Positions 13,101 through 25,100 of a DNA stretch of 64,000 nucleotides are shown here, piece after piece. The translations under genes were made by a program, and so were the position numbers. Within the stretch, counting starts at the first letter, position 1; the number at the start of each line of letters is the position of its first letter. Location: the NCBI GenBank assembly GCA_918807975.1, contig OU964921.1, positions 26,934,498 through 26,998,497 on the forward strand, in the 5' to 3' direction. The notes below the pieces were generated by a model, which was given only the letters and a program-made list of their open reading frames with translations, searched no databases and was not told where the DNA came from. This DNA is from Aplidium turbinatum. Taxonomy: Eukaryota > Chordata > Ascidiacea > Aplousobranchia > Polyclinidae.

Positions 13101-16100
13101 AAAAACAATATATGACAAACATAGCAGAGGTCTAGAAAAAGGTAGAAACTTTATGTCCAAAAATACTTGGTCTCCATTATATCAATAGGGTGTGATTTTG
13201 TGGTGTGGATTGCAGGATGCCGGTGACCTGAAGAACAATGTTTCCCAAAAAAGATAAATCTTATCCCACAAAAGTTATTTTAATTTTACCATCAACTGCA
13301 ATTATTTTGGAATGCAGTCAACTAACTCATGTTTATATGTTCAAATTTCCTAGCTATCACACTTAACAATTTAGATCTAAATTCACTTGTATATGACATG
13401 GCTTTATACTGTAAATACACTGTGTCAGATAATTTAAAAAAAATGTTCCAGTAGGCTACTCAAGGTACATATGATTCTAAATATACTTTGTCTAAATGTT
13501 CAATATTTGCTTTCTCCGAGTTTTTTCTCCCTCTCCTCCCCTCAAGTTATGATTCTATTTACGTCAATAAATTGTTACTTAAGATTAGTTGCCAAGTAGG
13601 CTAAATCGCCTCAGCCTGTATAAAATCTTAGCAATAAAGTATCACAAGTTATTAAATTTTTACTAAAGTGACTAATTTTCACGTTTCAATAAAGTTTCAC
13701 TGCAGTTATCGCCAACCTGAACCGACGTTGACGTCTTTGAAGAATTGCTTGGATTTCTCAGCGTACAACTTTTTGCTTTGCCAAGGTCTCAGTTCTTTCG
13801 ATAAAGCCATTTCGGGGGTTTTTGATATTTTTGAATGGTTTCTTCCTTTACTTTTTTCGAAGCTTTCTTTATATTTAACCTACAATCCGTGAAAAAGATA
13901 ATACAGTATACTAATATAAAAGAAGGAATGTAGCCTATAAAGAAAAGTATTTTACCAAGAATAGTACAACCACTTAAAAACTGAAATGAATTGTTTCGTT
14001 TTGAGGAAGTACCTTTTTCATCTGTTTGAAAAAGGGAACTATTACCTAATTGACTACACTTTCTCTGTGGATGTCTTTTCTAAAGCTTGATTTTGGCAAT
14101 TTTGCAGGCAACCAACAAGCTATTGTGAAAGTAACGATTAAGTAATCTTATTCATATCGTTCCATCGAGATGAAAAAAGGACAGCACATTCTGCAGCACT
14201 TGCTCACTTCACCTCAATCAATCTCCTATAGTTCTTTGACTAAACAACAAATTCAGTTTGCAATTACAGAAAAGGTTTAGATTCGAAAGTATAGCCTAGC
14301 ACAAATCAACCGAAAAACGACACATCGCAATTGTTAGGTATCATCCGCTCACATCCGATCTTGCGTCCTCCAGTTTCTGCAATTCCCGATAATGCTCGGT
14401 ATCGGTGGGCAGGAACTTATTCTGAACCTTCGTCTTCTCAAATTCCTCTTTGTAACTTGTCTAAACAAACATTTTAACAAGCATTTGACAAATAGCCTAC
14501 ATTGTAGGTCTGCAATCTTCAACAAGCATTTTTATAAAACGAAAATTACAAAAAAAAACGATATTGATGAACCACCATCTCTTTACCATCGTCAAATTTT
14601 GTACTACAACAAAGTCTAAAGTTTTATTCGAGGCTTTGTAGCACATAATGACTATATCAGATGAACTCAGTAAGCCCGCACAAGTTTGTTTCAAGGTTGT
14701 TTTTTTTCATACAGTATTTACGAGTGCAGAAAAGCCGCATTCACACAATCTGTAATAAATTCATATGCTGAGAATTTTGTAATTTTGCATTTCTGAATAA
14801 AACAATATCGTTTATTGCAGTGATGGCGCAATTTATTTCCACATTTCCTATTTCAATAACAGCTTTCAAATATGCATATTTCTTGAAAAAGTTGCTTCTA
14901 AGCTGACAAAGATATTTCCTGCTTGAGCATTTCAGCACTAGTCGCAAATGAATTTTACGCCCAGTCATGTTATTCAGCGTCAATCCTGAAAAAGTCTGCA
15001 CCGATAGCTTAGTGGAATCTCGAATAAAAAAATAGCAAATTTATACAGCATCTCTGACTGGCAATTTGTGATGACTTCTGAAAAATCATCAAGCAGTCGT
15101 TTTTAATGACTATTTTGTGACTCCCAATACCGATAGGTTAAAAAGTATACCAACATTATAAGTAACTTTTTGAACACCTAGTAGGCTACTGTCTCTCGGC
15201 AGCCTACACTACTGTGTCGCGGCACATCGACTGCAACGCACACGCAAGCCCATAAGTAGATTAACATAAAACAATAAAATCATCAACAAATGTATAAAAC
15301 AAAAGAGGCTCTTCAAAAGAATCCATATTCTTGCACTTGTGTTGATTAAGTTGATGATTTGTATGAATCATCAACTTACTCAAAATCTTTCACCATCGGA
15401 CGTTAGTTTTGAAACAACAAACTCGACAAAACGAGTCTAGATTAGCAGGCTAACCGAGAACAGTGATTATGTCGTCACATTGACCTGCGAAAAACTGTGA
15501 CCAGAAATAAATTTTTTCTTTATTTTGAAAAATGTACAACACATCACTTACATCGCACGTTGCTTTCCTGACATCACTGGCTGCTTCATAACTTGGAGTG
15601 ATATGAACGGGATAGTAAATGTTTTGTTTATCGTATTCCCAGTCTTCTTTGTAAGCTTTCTGCAAACAGCTCATCATAAAGAAATAAAGATAGCTATTCG
15701 CAACCAATTTTGTGTTAAGTGACTATAAGTTCCATGATAATAGTTTTAATAATGAGTAATAACAAACGGTTTTAATAATGAGTAATAACACTTTTGATGC
15801 CCTTCTGAATAAGTAAATGACTTCTGTGTGTGAGATTGACGAGCTTTGATAAGACTATATCTTCTATCATGTGTCCAAACTGGCTTTTAACTTGCAATGA
15901 TATTGCCTTAGAGATTTCTCAGTTTCAAAGTGGCCATATCGATATAAACTATAAACTGAGGTTTATAAATCTACTTTCAACTTCTGAAGAAGTTAACATA
16001 AGATTGAAGTGATTTTAATTATTTTATTCTGTCATATATTGCAAAATTACAACGAAGTGTTACCAAGTTATCACTGTATCACTTACCTCATCACGAGAAG

Positions 16101-19100
16101 TAGCTTTAGCTCTCTGCACAACTGGATGATCTTGAGGATCCATTCGTTGGTAACCCTGGAAGTCTGAGATTGCCTTTGTTTTTTGCACCTTGTAATTTTT
16201 CTGTAGGAAACATAACCGTCAAAATTTCAAGGAAAGTAATGTGAGTTGTTGGATGTTACTATATTTTGGTAAACTATTATTTGGAGTTGTACCCTCCCTG
16301 TCATCAGTGATTGCATATCAAAGCAACATACATAGACTACTTTCAAAGATTAGAAAATCTTAGTAGGCTACTTTGTAACCTAAAGTATGAATGCATATTG
16401 AAACGATAAGTACACATTTGTTGTGGCCGGGATTTATAAACTTGCTCACAAGTTCACAAAACTTCACCCAACGCAGTAAAGCGCATTCGAAGCTTTTTGC
16501 TTCCGGATCACATTGAAATAGATTTCTAGCAGTGGCGGCTGGTCATAAGGGACTGCGGGACTGCAGCCCCTCCAACATTTTGTGCATATGTGAATAATAA
16601 TACATATAGATAGTTTTGTCATGTTTTTTTTTACTTTATTTTGCTTAAAGAATTAAAAAATTCTTAATATTAATTTTTTTTGTAATAATTTTTTTTTTGT
16701 AACAAAAAAATTAATTGGCAACCCTTGGTCTGCAAATTTTGCAGGTCCGGTTTTGCTTGTTCTTTTTTTATGACGTAGTTTTTCAGAAAAAAGTTTTCTA
16801 GCATCACTGAACAAGCGCTGTGGGGACTGCAAATAGAACAGGCCCTGGTCAAGGATTCCGACTTTGGTTCTCGTAAATCTTTAGGGTAAGCGTGTGGAAG
16901 CTATCGGTGATTAGGTAAAGGGATCGTAGGTTACTTTACTTGATCTGTGTTTTGAGAAGTCACTGAGACAGACTGGTTTTGATGTGAAGTAAGCCAATTA
17001 CTGTAATTATTTTAATCATTTCAGACTAGTAGAAGCATGTCTTGTAGAAGCATGTCATGTTCACGCTTGTCTTGAAAAGAATTATTGGGCTGTGATATTT
17101 TCAAGTAAGACTTATCGGTAGGCATGATTTAGATGTTAGGCCTAACTGTAGCCATTTTAAGGCATCTTATGTAGAGGTAAAAGGGTTATATAGTATAGCC
17201 TATAGTAAATCTAGGACACCACTGAAAAACTTTTGTTTTAAATAATTAGATGTGTGAAGTTCTAGTCTACTTGGCTTAGCACAAAGTTGCATACTTACAT
17301 TATTGTATTGAGTTCTAGAGCTACACATGATTTAGTTTAGTTCATGTATAGTTTGAGGATCTTAATTTTTAATGAAGAATATTTAACACTAGAACGGCCG
17401 AAAAAAAAGTATACCTCCAACGGCCGCTGGTGTCGAAATCGACACTTTTCACAAAAACTTTGTTTTTCTCCAAAATTACCAGTAAGAGTTTGTTTTATTT
17501 TACAGTGATAAAATCATCTGAAGCACTTATTACTTTTGTCACCTATTTGCGCTGTTTATTTTTTGGTTTTAGACGAAAATTATGATGTAGGCTACCAGGT
17601 ATTGATCAGTTCGAAGCTTGACTGTATCTGTATCTTGACTCTGTACGATGATCTAAAAATTCAACAGAGCGAAAAAACAATTACCATAAAAATAGCACAA
17701 AGTTTTCTTATTCAGGAGAAAAAAAATCAGACAAACCAAAAAACACTTTACGCAATGCAGCCTTTGAACTTTGTGACTTTCCAGTCACCATTATCACACT
17801 TCCCACTTTTCGACAGTGGCGGCAAATGGTAACTGTATTGTTTTTGCAATAATGTCAGAACATTTTCTGCGTTTTCTAAATTGTCGTCCCTGCTCTTCTT
17901 CTCTCTGCAGTGTCGACTTTGGTTTCAGCACATGAGCAGTTCTCAAGCTCTCAACATGGAGGACAAAATCACGTCGGCTGATGCTGCTGTCGGAACTTTT
18001 TCTAAAAATAATCCAAGAGTTCAAATCTGCAATATCTAGCATATTTGTCCAAGTTGCTGCAAGTCTTGCTGCAAGTGTGGTGCATTTTTTGCCATTTGGT
18101 CAAACATATCAACTGCTACATTGTTCTCGCTATAAAAATGAATCACAGAGAGTTTATTTTCCTCTGTTGCATCAATATTGAGGCTGTCATACATAGTAGA
18201 AAGGACATTTGCATTTTTGTTGCACTCATAGTTTACAAGCATGCAGCTGTTCGCTGAATTGTAGAAGAGTTTACTGGAAAATCTTTCTACTCCACCCTTG
18301 GTCATCTCCTTTGCCCGTCCTTTACTGTTAGCTCGAACAGTTCCAACAATGGTTATATTTCTTTCCTGTAGCAAACCAGCAAGATTCACCCTACTAAAGA
18401 AGTTAACTGTTGTGACGTGGTACCGGCCTTGTCTGTGTAAATTGGTAGTGATCCTGATCACTACATCCTCGGGGAGAAGCCTTCCATTTCGTTGCTTTCT
18501 TTCAATAGCTCTGAGGTACGATAAGTAGGCCTACGGTACGGTATTGCATACGTATTTGGAATGAACCTCGGCTAACACCCAGAATTTCATGCCAAACTTG
18601 TCTGGTTTGTTTGGCATGAACACGATAAAAGGACATCTGTTTTTCATTGGAAATAGCTGTTCGTCGATTGGCAGGCTCCAATCCGAAATATAACTGTTGA
18701 TGCAATAAGCAACAAATCCTTTCAGTGGCTCTCGAATATGAATAAACTTATCTGTTGCAAATTGCTGATAGATTTGTGAAAGGTATTTGTAAACTCAGTA
18801 GGATGACCTAAAATCAAGCCGAGCGTTGGGCAAACCCATTAGTGCCCGCGCGTCCTTACAAGGACGTGAAAAGTGGATATTTTAGATTCCGAATTGCTTT
18901 CTTCAGATTGCTAATTTTTTTCAACTTTTTTTTTCATCGGTTAGAATAAAATTATAGCTATAAAAACAGCGCAAGAGCATTTTCGTAAATAAGTTTTAGT
19001 GTTCACTATGCAACGTTCAATGTGGACCTTTTGTGAAATATGGAGCCAGCACATGGTACACGAACTGTGACCTGCAAAATCAAGGTATGTAAAATTGTTT

Positions 19101-22100
19101 TTAATCAACTTTGTGTTTTGATAAATCTATTAATATGTATAGCTATGTGCCCAAAGCGAAATATTTTATTTTTCTCTTATTATTTTTTCTGAATATAAGT
19201 TAGAAGTTAGGTGAGTCCTTGTAGGGACGCTTGGGCACTGGCGCGGACGCTTTGTGCCAACTGTAGACATACGTATTGGCAGGTTCGCCTAATGCTATAA
19301 GATTTCGTATGTTTTCAGTTTTGGGCAAAAACGAACGTTATTTGTAACGCGCTGATATTCAATTTGCAAAACTGGGCGTTTTAGTTGGGGTAGTAGGTTA
19401 GGTTAGGTCATCACTTTTGTATGCGGACGGTGGTGCTTTAGAATCAAGGAGTAGATGCTTTCACTGTTTTTGTACTGTAAATTGAGGTCGTGTTATAAAT
19501 GTTCATGTATCTTTAATTTATCTTTATTTTTAAAAGAAATTCATGTATAATTAAATTTTTGCACTTTTTATAGGAAAATTCGTTTCACTGTTCAAGAAAT
19601 TTTGGAAGAGGCTCCACCCAAGGAGCCCACAGGTATTATAATTTGTCCTTCTGATGAATCCGGCAACGTGAACGATGAGGACAGTGCAAATGAAGATGAG
19701 GGTGTCAAAAACGTTAACAATGTTGGAAAAGGAATCCTGAACCAGAAAGGCGAAATAGTGATTCATCACAATGAAGATAGGCTACTCAGGACATGGATTT
19801 TGTTAAAGATAAGGAGAGGCCCACATTTGATAACGATGAGACAGAGCCGCTACCCGGACCATCCAAAGCCAACCCATTGCGTTGGAACCCAAGAAGAAAT
19901 GTAAAGAAAGTACACAAGAAAGTGGGTCAACGCCGTTGCGTTACATGACCTGGAAAAAGAATTATTTTACAACAAACCTGCCAAGAGACAGTTTACAGAA
20001 TTACGGTACCCAAACTAATTAGAAAGTCACACTGGTAACTAAAAAAAGGAAAAGCCGTCCTTGAAAACTGTGTTTCCTAACTCATCATCAAGTAAAGAAG
20101 AGTTAACAGAAGAAAAGATATCACCTGTATGGGTCTGAAACAAAGATAGGATCCAGTCTGCAGCCAAAAATCAACTGAGGAAAAAATTCCTCCTTTTCCT
20201 GAAGGTGAGAAGCCATGATAATTTACCCCATGATCCTGATAATGTGAAAACGCCGTATGATGTGATGAAACTCTTCATCTCTGATTGATGGTTATGTGAA
20301 CAGAGTAGTGAGAGAGACCCAGAGGTAGCAGCACAACAAAACCAATTGGCCTTCCAGTCAAAGGTGGATAATTCCTTAATAAGAGCAAGTCATGTAATAA
20401 TGTTTATGGCAAGATACATCACCCCTTTCACACGCAGGATGTATTGGGAGAGGAGAGATGATACAAGCAATGTAATGGCAAGAAGAGCCATGTCAAATAA
20501 TCTTTTTGGTGAGGTAGTGCGCTATAGACATTTTTCCAACTTAAACCACCTTAAAGACGACCCATTTACCCATTTTGGAAAGTTGCCCTTCTTTTCGAGA
20601 CTTTGAATGAGACAGCAGACAAATTTGTTGAGTACGCAGCTGTAGACGAATCAATGATCTATTATTTTGGTCCCCCACCCTCTCAAGTAATTCATAAAGG
20701 GAAAACCAACAAGATTCGGGTTTAAAATTTGGTCTATGTGCATCTCCTCTGGAGAGCTAATCCAATGTGTCCCCTATGCTAGAGCAAAAACAAACATCTT
20801 TAAGTATGGATTGAGTCAGGGTCCTGACGTTGTTTATGGCCTTGTGGAAAGTTCTCGACTGATTCCTGGATCAAAGGTTGTGTGCGACAATCCTTTCAAG
20901 AACCTGGATTTCATAGATCTTTTGTCTAAGAAAGGGATAGGTGTTTTGGGGACAATGAGGTAAAATTGAATGAACAATCTATCTTTACAATAAAAAAGAG
21001 ACCGATGATATGAAGGGAGATATGAAGCAACTTTACCTTGGAGATGATCAAACCATTGTTGTGTGGAAAGACTTTTGAACACGGTACTGTCTTTCAGTTA
21101 TAGTAGGTAATCAATTTATCAAATTTTAGATACTCTCGTGATTCAATAAAGAAACTGGACGTGGATCAGCCTTACTTACTCAAGGTCTGCAATAACAACA
21201 TGGGATATGTGGACCTGCTGGACAATCTCAGTTTCTGTCATTCCATCCGCTCAAGAAACCGCAACTGGTACAGGGGTGTGTACAATTGGATTCTAAATAT
21301 CACTATGATGCAAGCTTGGAGGTTTTATAGAAAATTTGGTACAATCACAGAAGAGAGAGATATGGAAAAGATTAGCTTCCTTGACGTTATCCGATCAGGT
21401 GTAGCAGTGCCGGTCTTAGGGTATTGCGGGCCCTGTGCGGAATATGTTTTGCGGGCCCCAAGGACAATGATCCAATTCAGTAACGTATTTAGAAACAGGA
21501 GGGGGGTGTTGACGCCTGACGGCGTGCTCGCTGAAGGCGTCACCCAGCGGCGGGGGGCCTGGGGGGCCTCCCCCAGAAAATTTTGAAAAAGTACTTTGAA
21601 TTTGGTGCATTCTGAGAGCATGTTCAACAAAAATTTGGGTATGAATATTATGCTGTCCGGTGGCATAGCAAAAGGATAAGATCATGTTTTCTTGGGCATT
21701 TTTCGGAAATAAAGCTAAGTCTCTATGTTTTCTTGTTGCTAATTCCTGGCTGAGATATTTGAATGTTTGGTATTGGCAAAACTAGCTCTTTTAATGTAGT
21801 TTCGTTTAAAATTAGACAAACTTTGTTTTAGAGACATAGGTTGATCGCTTTTTTGCCAGATTATTACAGTTTTATTATTGGTTAATTTTGTCTTTGGTTG
21901 ATCAAAAAACGATCTTATTCCGGTAAGCCACTAACTTTTATGCTTTAAAAAAGTTAACCCAAAGTTTAGAAAATGTAAATAGACGTCATACATCTCAATG
22001 AGTGTCAGACAAAAAGCTTTAAGACAGTGAACTTACTTCATTTCTGATATATTCAAATTTTATATAACGAACCACTGTAATCAGCTATATATAAAAGGTA

Positions 22101-25100
22101 AAGGTCAGTACAATTTTTCACAGAGATGTGGATATTGCAGTGTTTCCATGGACTGTACGAGTTAGCTGCAGACTACTATGGATACTAAACAGTTGTAGAG
22201 CATTATAGATCCTATACCATACTAATTTAGTGTTGATTAGAAAGCACAAAACACTGAAAGCATAATTTTCAATATCGTGACATTACACGCGTTCCAGGGT
22301 GGGGGGGGGGGGTGTAACTCCCAAACCCCCACTTGGCTATGCTACTGATCCAATTTGATTTAAGAAAATCGGTTTACTTTTACTTGATTGCATAAATATG
22401 CATACAAAGCATGAATGAAAATACATCAAAAACACAATGCTCAACTTTCAAGAAATGTGTGCATATTGTTTTATGGGAATATGTAAGCATGAAATATATC
22501 AATATTTCATGCTTAACAAACAAAAGAAACAAACCCAACCAAATGTACCTGTGCAGTGTGCAGCAACCAGCAAGGACTCCTTATTATGCTTAATTTGGTC
22601 GGAATCCATCTGAACTCAGAAGTAGGTAGCCTACCTAGATTGAAGTTGTTTGAAATGCTTGCAAAATGTCCAGCAGGTTCACTTTAGAAAAAGTTTTTAC
22701 TAAAACTGCTGGCTGCCAAACTCAAAGTAACCCTGCAACTGAAGATGGGCAATATTCTCTGTCAGAGTCAGTTTCTATACAGTGGCAGAGCAGCATTTAA
22801 TGAAATTGTTTGCCTCATTCCTGCAAATGCAAGTTAAAACATAATCAAGCAGGCTAGAAATGGATTCGTACATGAAACTAAGCCACAACAGGCAAGGCAA
22901 CAAGGGGAAATTTTGAAGACGAGTGAAGGTGTTATTATTGAAGACATCATGCATCAAGTATGTAAACCATGCAATCATGCATCTTAATACTTTGCGGTGA
23001 AATACCTCATGTTATACAAACATATTGAAAAATAAATACAGCTAAATCAATCCAAGGAAAAAAGCACATTGAGATGTATATCTCAATAAGTTAAATATGA
23101 AGTCATAATAAAAAAAAATAAAAACCACTGCACTTGCTATTTGCATGCCACATCTAGTAGCTCAGAGTAAAGACATGTTGTAAAACAATTTTAAGGTTAT
23201 GGTATAGCGCACACTAAGCATGTCATGTAGTTCATTAGGGCTATATAGTGAATGATGTAAAATACATGCAAAAATGCTATGGCCAGGGCCGTTTGAGAAA
23301 ATATTTATCTGGGATTTCTTATCACCAACACCAAATTTAACTGACTAGACATTTTGTACGCACACTAGCTCTTCGAGCAAAGACTTGGCGTTTAGGTCAT
23401 TTGGGTAAAAATTAGCCAGCACATCACATTTAGAGGAAGAGCATTTCTGCTATTGATCTAACATCATTGCAAGCAACTGGAGTTTGAATAAGGCAAAGCT
23501 GACCTCAGAATTTAGTGGAATTAATCTGTTACCACCAGTAGTGACATCATTTAAGATGTTGTCAAAGAAGTAGATTCACTGGTGTCATTACTGCATTTAC
23601 TGCAACTAGTATATTTTAAAAACTTAGAAATTGAAGAATGCTTTGTATAATTGCTCAACAACTCTTTTTTTAAATCCTTTTTTTCTTTGCTCCACTTTTA
23701 CAATGACCAGGTATAGCTAATGGATAAATCACTAATGGTACTCTATTGTTGAGTTCAACAACCTTTGCTGGTACAAAAATTACATTGGTATATCATCAAT
23801 CAATCACAGGATTATTACTATTCAGTGAAAAAAATCCAAACCATGAATAAGTGTACTATGTAGCCTACTGCACAAACTGTATCTAAATACAATAACAAGT
23901 ATGTTAAGATTTAAAAATTGTTTAGGTTGGGTACTACAGAGTAATCAACTTGAAACAATTTGAAAAGATCCGGCCCCTTAAAATGTTATTTTTCAACCCA
24001 TGGAATAACACTGACATTTTAGTACTGTACTGGAAGTAACATGCATCTAAACACAGTTGCCACAAGACTGAAAATTTTGGTTTCTGTTGTCACTGAGCAA
24101 TGTTAATCATTTGGTACATGGCGTTTTGAAAAAACCTGGACCCCTCAATATTAGATTTTAAAACTTACATGCATAGCCTAGGGCATAATAAAGATAGTTT
24201 AATACTGGAAGTAACATGCATTTAAATTTTCACAAGAGTGAAGTTTCCTGAATTCATAGAATATTAAGTGATTTGATACATAGTGTTTTAAAAATCCGGG
24301 CCCTTTAAATGATTAGTTTTAAAACTACATATCATATTTATGGCATAATAACAATGGTTTTGTATAGAAAGTAACATGTATTCTATTTAAATGCAATTGC
24401 CACAAAACAAAATTCTGTTGTCACACTGCAATGTTAACTATTTGGTACATGGTGAAATGTCGTGAGGGGCCTAAAAGCATGTAAAGGTGGCCCGACGCGA
24501 CAATCTCAGCACTTGCCTCAACCTAAAGCCGCAACTGACTTCAAGGATACGGGTACTTGCTTGGGAATCGAATTGAATTTTTTCCATTGGACATGACAAA
24601 AATTACTGCATTTTCTGAGTAAATTGCGGGCCCCCTAATTTGCGGGCCCTGTGCGATCGCACGGTTCGCACACCCCAAAGACCGGCACTGGGTGTAGAAA
24701 TGACAATTATGATCTGAAAGGAATTTGTAATATTATCTGTTTAGATCGAGTTTCGTTTGTTCGTTTCTCAATAAATCTATTGAAAAAGCGATGCATTTAT
24801 ATTAGAAATTCATTTTAACGCATCTTAGAGCAGTAGTATTGCTTTTTACGACTTCAAAAATTCCATTACCGGAAAATTATAATTTCGTTTATTTTACATC
24901 AAGCCTTCGTACGAATGCCCAAGCGTCCATAGAGGGACGTACCATTTTCTGCATTCCTGGTACAGATATCAGAACATTTTTTTTTGAATATTCATATTCA
25001 ACCCATAAGGACCTTACATGAAACTTTTTGTAAAAACATTCCGACTAGAACGATGACCGGGCACTAATGGGTTAACATGAGAAACGCTATATGTAAGTGT

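Larger units (their letters stand above)
21405..24690. mobile_element. hAT-like element X inserted in the piggyBac B transposase
   Basis: CAGTGCCGGTCTTAGGG and CCCAAAGACCGGCACTG are inverted ends. GGTGTAG is duplicated at 21398-21404 and 24691-24697 (7 bp by my alignment; an 8-bp hAT duplication with one change is possible). About 2.4 kb without its own insert; no transposase recognised. It contains three diverged tandem units near its right side. Confidence 0.88.
18835..25071 (+). mobile_element. piggyBac element B, nested in piggyBac A
   Basis: The ends CCCATTAGTGCCCG and CGGGCACTAATGGG are inverted. TTAA follows the right end (25072-25075), but CAAA precedes the left (18831-18834). Subterminal GCGTCCTTACAAGGACG recurs in inverted form near 19208-19240, and a related GCGTCCATAGAGGGACG lies near 24922. 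Its own transposase is on the plus strand. About 2.95 kb without inserts. Confidence 0.88.

Noticed and set aside
21325-21685. Minus-strand frames of 89-113 codons
   Set aside because: Span the junctions of elements X and Y; no protein similarity recognised.
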